Origin: Aliivibrio fischeri
GTDB lineage: Bacteria; Pseudomonadota; Gammaproteobacteria; Enterobacterales; Vibrionaceae
Direction of reading: 5' to 3'
Assembly: GCF_009727955.1 (NCBI RefSeq)
Contig: NZ_WOBR01000004.1
Span: 869,724-933,723, forward strand
Length of the DNA: 64,000 nucleotides
The position numbers were made by a program, and so were the translations under genes. Below are positions 27,935-37,051 of this stretch, one piece after another; position 1 is the stretch's first letter, and each line of letters opens with the position of its first letter. Under the pieces are notes generated by a model. That model did no database searches. It was not told the origin of the DNA and saw only the letters and a list, made by a program, of their open reading frames with translations.

Positions 27935-28756
27935 ATGGACGTTATGTTGGCTAATTCAAATCCTCACTTTTTAAGATCATCAATTCTTCCGTTTGAATTA
28001 CGTTATTCAAGTAATTCAAGCGCCTGCTATAAAAAACATACACATCAAGAATTTTCAATTGGTGTCGTGGATAGTGGGATTAGTGAGTATTTCAATCAAA
28101 ATAAAAAACAAACGATATCCCCTGGTTCTACGGTAATAGTTAACCCCGAAGAAGTTCACTCCTGTAATCCACAGAAAGGAACCAATTGGAGTTATAAAAT
28201 GCTCTACGTAGAACCAGAGTGGATTGCAAAGTTACAATCTCAAATATTAAATGATAACAATAATACATTCAGACCCTTTCAAATAACCCATACTGATTGC
28301 CCTTTCATTTATAGAGGTTTTCAATCTCTGTCTCATACTCTTATAGAAGATGAATCAAAAATAAAAGTAGAACAAACAGCAATCAACTTTTTTTCTGAAT
28401 TGATTTTAAAAGATACAAACAACCCTTCTCTTGATGTCATTTCTAAAAAGGCGATCGATTGTGCATATCAATATATTTCAGATAACTTCGATAAGAATAT
28501 TTCTATTTCTGAGATTGCTGAAGTATCTGGATTAAGTGAATTCTACCTTATCCACTCATTCAGAAAACAATACGGAATTACACCTCATGCTTACCAAATT
28601 GTTATGCGAATAAATAAAGCTAAATCATTATTAAAAAATGGGGAAAACATTGCATCTATTGCGACAGATCTTGGTTTTACCGATCAAAGCCACTTCCATC
28701 GCAATTTTAAAAGTGTTGTTGCTGCTACTCCAAAGCAATATAAACAAAGTTTATAA
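27935..28756 (+). CDS. AraC-family transcriptional regulator
   Basis: A 273-residue AraC regulator with an N-terminal cupin-like ligand domain (KKHTHQEFSIGVV, ISPGSTVIVNPEEVHSCNP) and a C-terminal pair of helix-turn-helix motifs (ISISEIAEVSGLSEFYLIHSFRKQYGITPHAYQ; IASIATDLGFTDQSHFHRNFKSVVAATPKQY, both in outline). It is only 2 bp from the exporter gene and is the last gene of the operon. Such AraC proteins next to LysE genes usually respond to the exported compound or its precursor; that is inferred here. Confidence 0.9.
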   Translation: MDVMLANSNPHFLRSSILPFELRYSSNSSACYKKHTHQEFSIGVVDSGISEYFNQNKKQTISPGSTVIVNPEEVHSCNPQKGTNWSYKMLYVEPEWIAKLQSQILNDNNNTFRPFQITHTDCPFIYRGFQSLSHTLIEDESKIKVEQTAINFFSELILKDTNNPSLDVISKKAIDCAYQYISDNFDKNISISEIAEVSGLSEFYLIHSFRKQYGITPHAYQIVMRINKAKSLLKNGENIASIATDLGFTDQSHFHRNFKSVVAATPKQYKQSL

Positions 28757-28845
28757 TTTTTACTTCGACTTCTTTGTTGATATATTTCTGCGTTACTGTT
28801 TCAATATAGTTAATTAAATAATAATAACACTAGGATTGACTATTC

Positions 28846-29799
28846 ATGAATTTACGTAAGTTATCGCTTATGTTATGTGTAACAGCATCTCCAGCAATGG
28901 CTCAACTTGCAGATCAAGAAGGTGTCAGTGGTGAAATAGCAATTACCGCGGGCTTTGCTTCATCGACATCTAACTTCAATACTGAAGGAAGTGACATAAT
29001 TTCATCTAACACTCAAGCACCAACCTCTGAAGATAGTTTTCTTGCGTTCCCACTAGGAAGCATCACTTACACCTTTGGTGATGCACTAAATCAGCAAGTA
29101 TATACAGGTACAAGCCGTCAGGATGTGGCAACAGGTATTGTTGTGCTAGAGGTAGGTTATAGATATCAATTTGAATCCAGAATGGTCATGGATTTCGCTA
29201 TTCTTCCTACTATCATGTCAAGTGAGACGTGGGAAAATCCATATTTAGTCAATCAATCTCGAACAAAAACAGATGAATCAGGCAATGCATTTCGTTTTCA
29301 ATTGAAAAATATTGCAGGTTCAAACTTTAGCCTTGATAGTGCCTTTGCAACAAAGGAAGTTGATACCGACACGGTTATCGATGAACTCAAACGCGACGCT
29401 AATACGATTTATTTAAAAGGACAATATAGACAACCACTAAGCAGAACAATGCTTGTGATGCCATCGATTATTTATCAATCCTCTTCTGCCGATGGCAAAG
29501 CAAATTCATACGACCAATACGGTGTAGAACTCAGCGTATTTAAATTAATGCAAAGACATCAAATTGTATTAACTGCCGGTTATGCTCAACGTCAATATGA
29601 ATCGACAAATCCGATTTATGATAAAACACGTGAGAATAATAAACTCAGTTTATTTGCTGCTTATGAATACAAAAACATAATGGATTGGAAAGATTGGTCG
29701 CTCGTAGCTTTTGCAGGATATGGCACAGAACAATCAAATATCACTTTCTACGATAACTCTGAATACATTATTTCTACTGGCTTAAATTATAAGTTTTAA
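28846..29799 (+). CDS. DUF2860 family outer-membrane protein
   Basis: A 317-residue Vibrio-type outer-membrane protein of the DUF2860 family. It has a signal peptide (about 1-19, ending PAMA), repeated amphipathic strands (YRYQFESRMVMDFAILPTI, YGVELSVFKLMQRHQIVLTAGYAQ) and a C-terminal aromatic (STGLNYKF) typical of barrels. The early stretch GVSGEIAITAGFASSTSNFN is family-like. Function is not established for the family. It follows the AraC gene by 89 bp and may belong to the same region functionally, but nothing in the sequence proves it. Confidence 0.82.
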   Translation: MNLRKLSLMLCVTASPAMAQLADQEGVSGEIAITAGFASSTSNFNTEGSDIISSNTQAPTSEDSFLAFPLGSITYTFGDALNQQVYTGTSRQDVATGIVVLEVGYRYQFESRMVMDFAILPTIMSSETWENPYLVNQSRTKTDESGNAFRFQLKNIAGSNFSLDSAFATKEVDTDTVIDELKRDANTIYLKGQYRQPLSRTMLVMPSIIYQSSSADGKANSYDQYGVELSVFKLMQRHQIVLTAGYAQRQYESTNPIYDKTRENNKLSLFAAYEYKNIMDWKDWSLVAFAGYGTEQSNITFYDNSEYIISTGLNYKF

Positions 29800-29822
29800 A
29801 TCGACTTAAGTTGATAACACAA

Positions 29823-29871
29823 AAACCCTACTTTATGTGACTACTTCAGATTTCAATCATAAGTAGGGTTT
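29823..29871. terminator. Shared terminator, DUF2860 gene / 29878 gene
   Basis: 11-bp inverted repeat AAACCCTACTT / AAGTAGGGTTT between convergent genes, with inner bases extending the stem with one bulge. Confidence 0.82.
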
Positions 29872-29877
29872 CTCTGT

Positions 29878-30249
29878 TTATGCTTTTTTAAATTGCACGT
29901 AGGTCAGAATAGACAAAAGGATAAAAAAGGCAGGATCACTCCAACCAAAACCAACGAAGATCCCAATCACACCAGCATAGGTCGTAATAACCGCACCTAA
30001 GATATTTCCTATCAATAATGCTAAAAATAATTTTTTCGCTACAGGATTTGAGCCAATATCTCGCATTAAAAAACTAACCGCAGCAATAGCCCCCAGAAAA
30101 ATGCTCGTATGTTGTGATAAAAACACCGCATATTGGTCATTTAGCTCAACGCCATACAAAGGCCACATTAACCTTGGTATAAAAAATAGAGCAAAAGCAA
30201 AACAGGTATAAATAACACCGTGAATAGTTAAAAATGTTTTATTCTTCAT
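29878..30249 (-). CDS. Small integral membrane protein of unknown function
   Basis: A 123-residue protein with four hydrophobic segments (about 5-25, 45-62, 72-93, 98-118). No motif was recognised; it is similar in size and layout to DUF4345-type small membrane proteins, without certainty. It lies 18 bp downstream of ydhR and is probably co-transcribed with it. The divergent LysR regulator at 30707 may control both. Confidence 0.65.
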   Translation of the reverse strand: MKNKTFLTIHGVIYTCFAFALFFIPRLMWPLYGVELNDQYAVFLSQHTSIFLGAIAAVSFLMRDIGSNPVAKKLFLALLIGNILGAVITTYAGVIGIFVGFGWSDPAFFILLSILTYVQFKKA

Positions 30250-30267
30250 TATTCAATACTCAAAAGT

Positions 30268-30573
30268 TTAAGCAATCGGTGCGTTGTTAATGGCAGATAA
30301 CTCAGCATTCACATCAAAAATATGACCTCGAATATTTTTAATACCCATTTCAGTTAAACGAGCAGAATGCATGATTAAATACGCTTGTGCTGTTGCTTCA
30401 TCTTCAAAGAGATAGATCCCACCACCCAGTTGTGATTGCTCACTGGTTGTCCAAATTTTCCAAATAATACCCGGCTCTTTGTTAATTGACTCAGCTAAAC
30501 CTGTCATCATTGCAGCCATTTCATCACCAAATGGGCCAGCAAAATCAAAATCAACTTGCAGTAATTTACTCAT
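30268..30573 (-). CDS. ydhR: YdhR-family putative monooxygenase
   Basis: A 101-residue dimeric alpha-beta-barrel protein, the same length as E. coli YdhR, with matching segments LLQVDFDFAGPFGDEMA, LAESINKEPGIIWKIWT, GGIYLFEDEATAQAYL and IFDVNAELSAIN. The ATG at 30573 is supported by GGAG 8 bases upstream and by the family length; the longer open frame above it is unsupported. Related proteins are ABM-type monooxygenases acting on small aromatics, but the reaction is unknown for YdhR. It is divergent from a LysR gene 133 bp away. Confidence 0.9.
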   Translation of the reverse strand: MSKLLQVDFDFAGPFGDEMAAMMTGLAESINKEPGIIWKIWTTSEQSQLGGGIYLFEDEATAQAYLIMHSARLTEMGIKNIRGHIFDVNAELSAINNAPIA

Positions 30574-30706
30574 CTTTATTCTCCAATGAATCATCAAATG
30601 TCGAGGAACGAATCCGTTACCTCCTTTGCGTTGAGTGCTATAATACCTAGATAAATTACACATAAAAGTTCATAAAACTGCACATAACTGTGGGTATTTT
30701 AGACAG

Positions 30707-31594
30707 ATGAGATTAAAAACAACGTTAGACCAATGGTTAACTTTATTTGAAATAGATAATGCAGGTAGTATTCAAGCAGCAGCCAATACATTAAATAAAA
30801 GTCATACCACGCTGATCTATTCGATAAAAAAATTAGAAGATCAACTCGGTTTATCACTACTAAAAGTGGAAGGGCGTCGAGCCGTTTTAACTAATGATGG
30901 GAAATCCCTGTTACGCAGGGCGCAATCAATGATAGAGCAGGCAAGAGCACTTGAAGAAATCAGTACCCAACTGTCACAAGGTGTAGAAGCTGAAATTACT
31001 ATTGCTATCGATCACTTATGCGACCGTTCATGGTTATATCGTGCCATGACCACGTTTATGAAAGAGAATACCTCCACTTCCGTTCAGGTTGTAGAAACCT
31101 CGCTGTCTAAAACAAGTAATATGGTCACCTCTGAAAGCGCTGATATTTCCATTATTACGTTGCCTATTACCAATCACCCGTGTGAAGCCTTTGGAATCAC
31201 ACGCATGTTACCCGTCGTATCCATCCACCACCCACTTGCAAACCTACCCGCCCCTAGCTTGGCTGATCTCACCACCAATTGCCAAATCGTAATCCGAGAT
31301 CTCGGTGCGAGCAACAAGCAAGATGTGGGATGGTTAAAGTCAAATCAACGCATTACAGTCGATAATTTTGACCATGCATGGCAAGCAACCAAACAAGGCT
31401 TAGGTTACTGCCGATTACCGCAACATGTGATTGAACAGCATAATGATAAAGAGATGGTAGTTTTACATATTGAAAACGCATCAAGTTACCAAGTACCTTT
31501 GCATTTAACTTTACCTAAAGGCGCAAAAACAGGGCCCGCAGCAAGAGCTCTATATGATTTATTGATTCAATCAATGAAGAATAGAGTTGAGTAA
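30707..31594 (+). CDS. LysR-family transcriptional regulator
   Basis: A 295-residue LysR regulator: helix-turn-helix TLFEIDNAGSIQAAANTLNKSHTTLIYSIKKLEDQLG in outline, then an effector domain. The divergent position relative to ydhR and the small membrane protein is the classical LysR arrangement, so these are the probable targets. The helix-turn-helix serines are replaced by K-S-H-T-T, a variant seen in some orphan LysR proteins. It converges on another LysR gene 13 bp downstream, with no visible terminator in the small gap. Confidence 0.88.
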   Translation: MRLKTTLDQWLTLFEIDNAGSIQAAANTLNKSHTTLIYSIKKLEDQLGLSLLKVEGRRAVLTNDGKSLLRRAQSMIEQARALEEISTQLSQGVEAEITIAIDHLCDRSWLYRAMTTFMKENTSTSVQVVETSLSKTSNMVTSESADISIITLPITNHPCEAFGITRMLPVVSIHHPLANLPAPSLADLTTNCQIVIRDLGASNKQDVGWLKSNQRITVDNFDHAWQATKQGLGYCRLPQHVIEQHNDKEMVVLHIENASSYQVPLHLTLPKGAKTGPAARALYDLLIQSMKNRVE

Positions 31595-31607
31595 TTAATG
31601 ACTCTTT

Positions 31608-32534
31608 TTAATCAATCTTAATCTCAGCGGCTGCCTCTTGAGTACACTCCTTTAACCATTTAATTAAAGGAGTTCTCCGATTTTTACTCGCTACAACAAG
31701 CCCTATTTCTCCACCCGGTTGAATAACATCATCTGGCAATAGTAGTTTCTGAAAGTCACTACCTAAGGTATTTGCTAATGATTCTGAGCATGGAAAAAGC
31801 ATATCCGTTCGTTGTATTGAATTTAAGATGACATCAAGGTAGCTGCTTCTCAGCCTCATGCGACATTCTTTATTTAATGATTTTAAAGAATTAACCACAT
31901 AAGCTTTATGCTCATTCCAATTTGGGATAACAAGTGTCGCAATATCTAATTGAGCTGCATTTTCAAAGCTTTCTTCACCCGTAATTAGAGGGTGTTCTTT
32001 ACGTCCAATCAATACAAAACGATCGGTGGTCAGTACCGACTGAGAAAGCTGTTTTGAAATTTCTAATGGAAAATAATTTAAACCTAACTGTATTTGATCA
32101 TGCAAAATATTTTCAGGCGTTGCCCTGTCCCAATTAGAAAATACCACTTCAACATTTGGTGCTTTTTCTAGAATAATGCCACACAAATTAGAAGCAATGG
32201 ACGGAGCAATAAAACCATTCATAGCGATATTTATTCTTCCCTCTAACTGTGAACTATCAAATTTATCTGATGGTTCTAAAGCAGAAAAAAGTAAAGTCAT
32301 TGCAGGCGCAATATTATCTCCAATCTCTAATGCCTTAGGGGTTGGCGTTAAGCCATAATGACTGCGTATAAACAATTCATCTTCAAAGAAGTCTCTTAAT
32401 CGAGCAAGTGCCCTACTGACACCAGGCTGGCTTAAAAACAAACGTTCAGATGCCTTTCGGGTATTACGAACTTCTAATAAAACCGTAAACACTTTGAGTA
32501 AATTAAGATCCAGCTGATGAATTTTATGCTTCAT
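31608..32534 (-). CDS. LysR-family transcriptional regulator next to the DUF1254 genes
   Basis: A 308-residue LysR regulator of the LeuO/NodD-like type (start LDLNLLKVFTVLLEVRNTRKASERLFLSQPGVSRALARLRDFFEDELF in outline, with the SQPGVSRAL recognition helix). Ribosome site AGGAC is 4 bases from the ATG. It is divergent from the tandem DUF1254 genes, with 164 bp between, and is probably their regulator. Effector unknown. Confidence 0.9.
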   Translation of the reverse strand: MKHKIHQLDLNLLKVFTVLLEVRNTRKASERLFLSQPGVSRALARLRDFFEDELFIRSHYGLTPTPKALEIGDNIAPAMTLLFSALEPSDKFDSSQLEGRINIAMNGFIAPSIASNLCGIILEKAPNVEVVFSNWDRATPENILHDQIQLGLNYFPLEISKQLSQSVLTTDRFVLIGRKEHPLITGEESFENAAQLDIATLVIPNWNEHKAYVVNSLKSLNKECRMRLRSSYLDVILNSIQRTDMLFPCSESLANTLGSDFQKLLLPDDVIQPGGEIGLVVASKNRRTPLIKWLKECTQEAAAEIKID

Positions 32535-32698
32535 TTTGTCCTACTTACTTATCCAAATTAGTACCATAAACGAATCACGCCACCAATAATGACTAAATGA
32601 TATATCTCATATCCATTCAATTCATTATCTAGGTTATCAAAAATAAACAACAATGTAATTCAGTTGAGCAAATACCTTTGCCTTATATTGGAGTACAC

Positions 32699-34297
32699 AT
32701 GAAAAGAACCTTACTTGCTATATCAATTTTCGCTATCACGTGTAATGCATCTGCGAGCAGTTCACCTGATGCCGTATCTTCTATGTCAGATAGATATTCA
32801 ACATTGGCTAACTTAGAAATGAACGGTGGATTTCCGACAGAAACCAGTCAAAAAATCCTTCAAAATGAAAGCTATTTTCAACGTGCATCCATGCTATATC
32901 AATGGGCTCTGCCTATTGTAAATATGAAAGCGATGCAAGAAGGTCACGCAGAACTAATGAATGGTACCGCCTATAATAAAATAGCCATTTACCAAGATCG
33001 TTTAAAACCCAATTCATTAATAACCACACCAAACTCAGATGTTATCTATGCAATGGGCTGGCTAGATATGAAAGAAACCGGTCCTTTAATTATAGAACAT
33101 CCCGCAGGTTTACAATCATTAATGGATGATATGTACCACCACCCACTACGAGGTCCATTAGATAAAAACCAACCGGGTGGACAATATTTAGGTGATATTG
33201 GTAATGCTGGTCCTGACAAAGGTAAAGCGGCGAAATTTCTTATTTTACCGCCAAATAAAAAGCGTGAAGATTACGCCCAGCTAGCAGATAAATACTTTAT
33301 TTATGAATCAAATACTTCTGAAGTATTCTTATTCCTTCGCTCTTTCTTTAAAGACATGAATAACCTTGAGCCTGCAGTTAATCGAGTAAAAGAAATCAAA
33401 GTATATCCACTAAATGGCAGTGCTGAGTCAATGGAATTCTTTAATGTCTCTGATGTTCCTTCTAAATCGATTTGGGATAACGATTATCGATTCTATGAAA
33501 CATTAAACAGAGCCGTTCAAAATATGGAGTTGGCTACGTTTGATCCATATATGAATGGTGTCATGGCCGCAATTGGGATAAGCAAAGGAGCTGAATTTAC
33601 ACCAACAGAAAAGCAAAAAGAGATGCTAACAAAGGCCGCTCAAACTGGTTGGAAAATTAGCAAAGAGATTGCCCTTAACTTTGATGAGAAATCAAGTAAA
33701 ACCACTGGTGATACATGGTTTTGGAAAGAAGCACCATCGTGGGTTGCTCACGCATTAACTGACAAAGGGAATCAATATCATGCGCTATCAGACCCTTATT
33801 ATCACAATATAAAAACCGGCTACACCAATGTCGATGCTATCACTCATATGTACACCAACCATTATTCTATGTCTTCAGGAATGATTAACGCCAAAATAGG
33901 AGCAGGAGCTAAATACGCTGGTGCATATAAAGATAAAGACCTCAATCCGTTAGTTGGCTCTTGTAATTACTCTTTACACATTCCTGCAGATGTACCTGCT
34001 AGCTTATTCTGGTCGGTCACCGCTTATGATGCAGCAACGGCTGCGGGTGTTAATGTTGAAAATCATCAATGGCCTTCACTTGGCGATCGTGATAATCCAA
34101 TTAAAAACAGTGATGACTCTGTCACATTATTCTTTGGTCCAACCGCGCCAGAGAATGTGCAATTAGCCAAAAATAACTGGTTGCAATTTGATAATGACAG
34201 CTGGTTCTCCTTGATCCGTTTTTATGGTCCTCAACAAAGTTTATTTGATGGTTCTTGGGTCCCTGGTGAATTTGAAAAAATTAACTGCGTGAAATAA
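32699..34297 (+). CDS. DUF1254/DUF1214 domain secreted protein, first of tandem pair
   Basis: A 532-residue secreted protein. The ATG at 32699 (GGAG 5 bases upstream) yields a signal peptide of about 20 residues (MKRTLLAISIFAITCNASAS); the in-frame TTG 21 bases earlier is not needed. The N-terminal DUF1254 domain has the family pattern around LITTPNSDVIYAMGWLDMKE and GPLIIEHPAG; the C-terminal DUF1214 domain covers about 410-520 (FWSVTAYDA ... SVTLFFGP ... WFSLIRFYGPQQSLFDGSW). The family has no settled biochemical function. It is followed by its paralogue after 24 bp, so the pair is an operon. Confidence 0.88.
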   Translation: MKRTLLAISIFAITCNASASSSPDAVSSMSDRYSTLANLEMNGGFPTETSQKILQNESYFQRASMLYQWALPIVNMKAMQEGHAELMNGTAYNKIAIYQDRLKPNSLITTPNSDVIYAMGWLDMKETGPLIIEHPAGLQSLMDDMYHHPLRGPLDKNQPGGQYLGDIGNAGPDKGKAAKFLILPPNKKREDYAQLADKYFIYESNTSEVFLFLRSFFKDMNNLEPAVNRVKEIKVYPLNGSAESMEFFNVSDVPSKSIWDNDYRFYETLNRAVQNMELATFDPYMNGVMAAIGISKGAEFTPTEKQKEMLTKAAQTGWKISKEIALNFDEKSSKTTGDTWFWKEAPSWVAHALTDKGNQYHALSDPYYHNIKTGYTNVDAITHMYTNHYSMSSGMINAKIGAGAKYAGAYKDKDLNPLVGSCNYSLHIPADVPASLFWSVTAYDAATAAGVNVENHQWPSLGDRDNPIKNSDDSVTLFFGPTAPENVQLAKNNWLQFDNDSWFSLIRFYGPQQSLFDGSWVPGEFEKINCVK

Positions 34298-34321
34298 CCA
34301 ACAGTTCAATAGGATAAACAC

Positions 34322-35800
34322 ATGAAAAAAACACTCATCGCTTTAATGCTAGGCACAATAAGTTTCACTACATTCGCTAATGATTACCTTCCATCTGGAG
34401 GTTATGAAACTCTAGAAACACGCAGTGGCCAACTCACCTTTGAAAATGGCTTTGAGCATGGCGTACCAACTAACAAAACATCACAGAAATTATTTGATGA
34501 ATTGGATTATCAACGTGCAGTACAAGGATATATTTGGGCAACACCGATCGTAAGTTTCTATAAATGGAAAAACGATCACTACCAAACTTGGGGAACAGAA
34601 AATGGCCAACTCGTTTACCAAGCAGGCTACGAGTCCAAACTAGGAGGCTTAACTTATAACACTTCAACACCTTATTTAATTGGTTATATGAACTTAAATA
34701 ATGGACCAATTGTAATTAATCTTCCAGATACCCAATTACGTGGTGCGGTTCATAACATGTGGCAAATTGGTAAAGAACAAATGACTAAACCTGGAAAGTA
34801 TGTCATTTACAAAGCAGAAAATTCAGTACCAAGAGTAAAAGGTGCAACATTAATTGCAATGGATACTAATGACTTCTTTTTTGGTGTGCGTTTAATGAAT
34901 AAAGATGCCAAAGTTCGTTCAACCATGATGAATTCCATTCAAAAAGGCATTACGGATATAAATGGTAACCCATTAACAAACAAAGGAATTTATCATGTAA
35001 AACGTGGGATTGACCATAAACAACCACGAGGTATGGAATTCTGGGAAGTCGTTAACCAAGCTATTCAAGCGAATCCAGTGCAAGAGCGTGATCGTATGAT
35101 GATGGATATGCTACGCCCTTTAGGCATTGAAAAAGGAAAACCATTTACACCAACCCCAAAACAGCAATCTTTATTAAAAGAGGCAGCTATTGTTGGTGAA
35201 GCTATGACAAAAAATATCGATTTTAATAAAACCGGTCGTCTTGATCATGCAGAATATGGTCCAAAAGGTAATCCTTGGGAAATAGCAACCGCATCTACAC
35301 CTAACCAAGACCGAAATAATGGTATGGATTTAGATGGACGAGCAGCATGGTTTTATGAAGCCGTAACCAATGACATTGCCATGCACGGTATGGACAATGG
35401 TGGTTGGGGACAAGTATATCTAGATAATTACTATTCTGGAGAAAAAGATCACGGCTTAGATGGCGGTAAACACTACACATTAACCATCAAAAACCCAAAT
35501 ACGTACGCTGATTTATTCTGGACAATAACCGTTTATAATGTTGAAAATAGAGCAATAATTGAAAACGATTTAGGTCGCGCAGATGTGGGCTCCAATATCA
35601 AAGGTTCGGTCTATAATAAAGACGGTTCAATCACCTTACACTTCTCTCCAAAGAAACCTAAAGGTGTTGCTGAGGCAAATTGGGTTCAAACTAACGAAAA
35701 GGAAGGTTGGTTTGTTTACTTTAGAGCGTACTCACCGAAAAAAGCTTTTGTTGATGAAGAACCAAAAACCTTGCTTCCAAACTTTGAAGAAGTGAAATAA
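34322..35800 (+). CDS. DUF1254/DUF1214 domain secreted protein, second of tandem pair
   Basis: A 492-residue secreted paralogue of the preceding protein. Signal peptide MKKTLIALMLGTISFTTFA. Shared features are the YQRAVQGYIWATPIVSFYKW start, STPYLIGYMNLNNGPIVINLPD of DUF1254, LFWTITVYNVENRA, SITLHFSPKKP and GWFVYFRAYSPKKAFVD of DUF1214. The two proteins have clearly diverged, which suggests they work together or on related substrates. Terminator at 35820-35848 ends the operon. Confidence 0.88.
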   Translation: MKKTLIALMLGTISFTTFANDYLPSGGYETLETRSGQLTFENGFEHGVPTNKTSQKLFDELDYQRAVQGYIWATPIVSFYKWKNDHYQTWGTENGQLVYQAGYESKLGGLTYNTSTPYLIGYMNLNNGPIVINLPDTQLRGAVHNMWQIGKEQMTKPGKYVIYKAENSVPRVKGATLIAMDTNDFFFGVRLMNKDAKVRSTMMNSIQKGITDINGNPLTNKGIYHVKRGIDHKQPRGMEFWEVVNQAIQANPVQERDRMMMDMLRPLGIEKGKPFTPTPKQQSLLKEAAIVGEAMTKNIDFNKTGRLDHAEYGPKGNPWEIATASTPNQDRNNGMDLDGRAAWFYEAVTNDIAMHGMDNGGWGQVYLDNYYSGEKDHGLDGGKHYTLTIKNPNTYADLFWTITVYNVENRAIIENDLGRADVGSNIKGSVYNKDGSITLHFSPKKPKGVAEANWVQTNEKEGWFVYFRAYSPKKAFVDEEPKTLLPNFEEVK

Positions 35801-35819
35801 AAAATAATATTTAAATAAC

Positions 35820-35854
35820 AGCCTTCTGGTTACTAAAACTAGAAGGCTTTTTTA
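35820..35854 (+). terminator. Terminator after DUF1254 operon
   Basis: Stem AGCCTTCT / AGAAGGCT (13-base loop) directly followed by a run of six T residues; a typical intrinsic terminator. Confidence 0.9.
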
Positions 35855-35947
35855 TCAACAAAATGCGCCGTTATTCATTTAGATTGCTATAAAACGTTCA
35901 TCTATACATTTCTTATGTTATGGTTCTTCTCAACAATAAGGATCCTT

Positions 35948-36145
35948 ATGAACGATTATGAGCTTTTCATAAAAATCAATGACGCTATTCTACTTGAATT
36001 TGATGTGTTTAAGCCTTGGGAAAAAACCATGCTATTAAGTACTCAAAACCAAATGATGGATAAATACCCTCTCTCTGAAGAACAAATACAACTATTAAAT
36101 AAAGTTCTTAATAAGAAAAGACCTAAAAAACGAAGAAAAAAATAA
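35948..36145 (+). CDS. Small basic-tailed hypothetical protein
   Basis: A 65-residue protein starting at the ATG at 35948, with AAGGAT 4 bases upstream. It is acidic/hydrophobic at the start (MNDYELFIKINDAILLEFD) and ends in a strongly basic stretch (KKRPKKRRKK). No family was recognised. A basic tail suggests nucleic-acid binding, but this is only a guess. It lies alone, with its stop inside the left arm of the terminator shared with the pirin gene. Confidence 0.6.
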   Translation: MNDYELFIKINDAILLEFDVFKPWEKTMLLSTQNQMMDKYPLSEEQIQLLNKVLNKKRPKKRRKK

Positions 36146-36169
36146 AGCCATATTAAATAACATGGCTTT
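36144..36169. terminator. Shared terminator, small gene / pirin gene
   Basis: AAAGCCAT / ATGGCTTT with a 10-base loop, A-rich left and T-rich right. Confidence 0.72.
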
Positions 36170-36175
36170 TCAACC

Positions 36176-37042
36176 TTAGTGGAATCGACCTTGGTTAAAG
36201 TCATCAAATGCTTGTAATACTTCTGCACGAGTATTCATTACAAACGGACCACCTCGAGCAATCGGTTCATTTAATGGTTTACCAGCAACAAGTAAAAATC
36301 GGGCTGAAGAGTCATCAGCAACAAAGGAAACGTTCTGCCCCTTACTAAATACTGCGAGTGATCGCATATCAACAGTTTGAACTTGATTATCATCACTCTT
36401 AATACCCACATTACCTTCAATAACATAGATAAAAGCATTGTGCTCAAACGGTAAGCTTTGTTCTAACATTTGTCCTCTAGGTATATTGATATCCATATAC
36501 GTAGGATAAACATGAACATTATTCACTGGTCCTTTTGTACCTAGATTTGTTGAACCTGCGATAACTCGAATCTCAATACCATTTTCTCGCTTTTCTAAAG
36601 GTGTCGTTTCTGGTGGATACTCTTGATAAGCAGGCTCAATCATTTTTGATGCTTTTGGTAAATTAACCCACAATTGAAATCCTTTCAGTAATCCCTCTTC
36701 CTGCTCAGGCATTTCGGAATGCAATACACCTTTTCCTGCGGTCATCCATTGCACGCCACCGGATTCAACAACACCTTCATGCCCAGCACTGTCTTTATGG
36801 CGCATTTTGCCATTTAGTAGATAACTGACAGTTTCAAATCCTCGGTGCGGGTGCGTTGGAAAACCACCTATATAATCTGAAGCATCATCACTTTCAAAAC
36901 AATCCAGCAATAAAAAAGGATCAAGCACGTCTAGCTTTTGTGTACCAATAATACGAGTGAGTTTTACACCATCACCATCTGATGTTTCGACTCCAGAAAT
37001 GGTTTGTACAACTGTTCTGTTTTTTTGCATTACTTCGGACAT
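36176..37042 (-). CDS. Pirin-family cupin protein
   Basis: A 288-residue double-cupin protein of the pirin family (YhhW/YhaK type). The metal site is visible as GGFPTHPHRGFETVSYLL (two histidines) with the later HSEMPEQEEG (histidine and glutamate). Members can be quercetin 2,3-dioxygenases or redox-linked regulators; the activity here is unknown. AGGAGG precedes the ATG by 5 bases. It is 9 bp downstream of the DoxX gene, forming an operon divergent from a LysR regulator, a common arrangement. Confidence 0.9.
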   Translation of the reverse strand: MSEVMQKNRTVVQTISGVETSDGDGVKLTRIIGTQKLDVLDPFLLLDCFESDDASDYIGGFPTHPHRGFETVSYLLNGKMRHKDSAGHEGVVESGGVQWMTAGKGVLHSEMPEQEEGLLKGFQLWVNLPKASKMIEPAYQEYPPETTPLEKRENGIEIRVIAGSTNLGTKGPVNNVHVYPTYMDINIPRGQMLEQSLPFEHNAFIYVIEGNVGIKSDDNQVQTVDMRSLAVFSKGQNVSFVADDSSARFLLVAGKPLNEPIARGGPFVMNTRAEVLQAFDDFNQGRFH

Positions 37043-37051
37043 ATAAACCTC

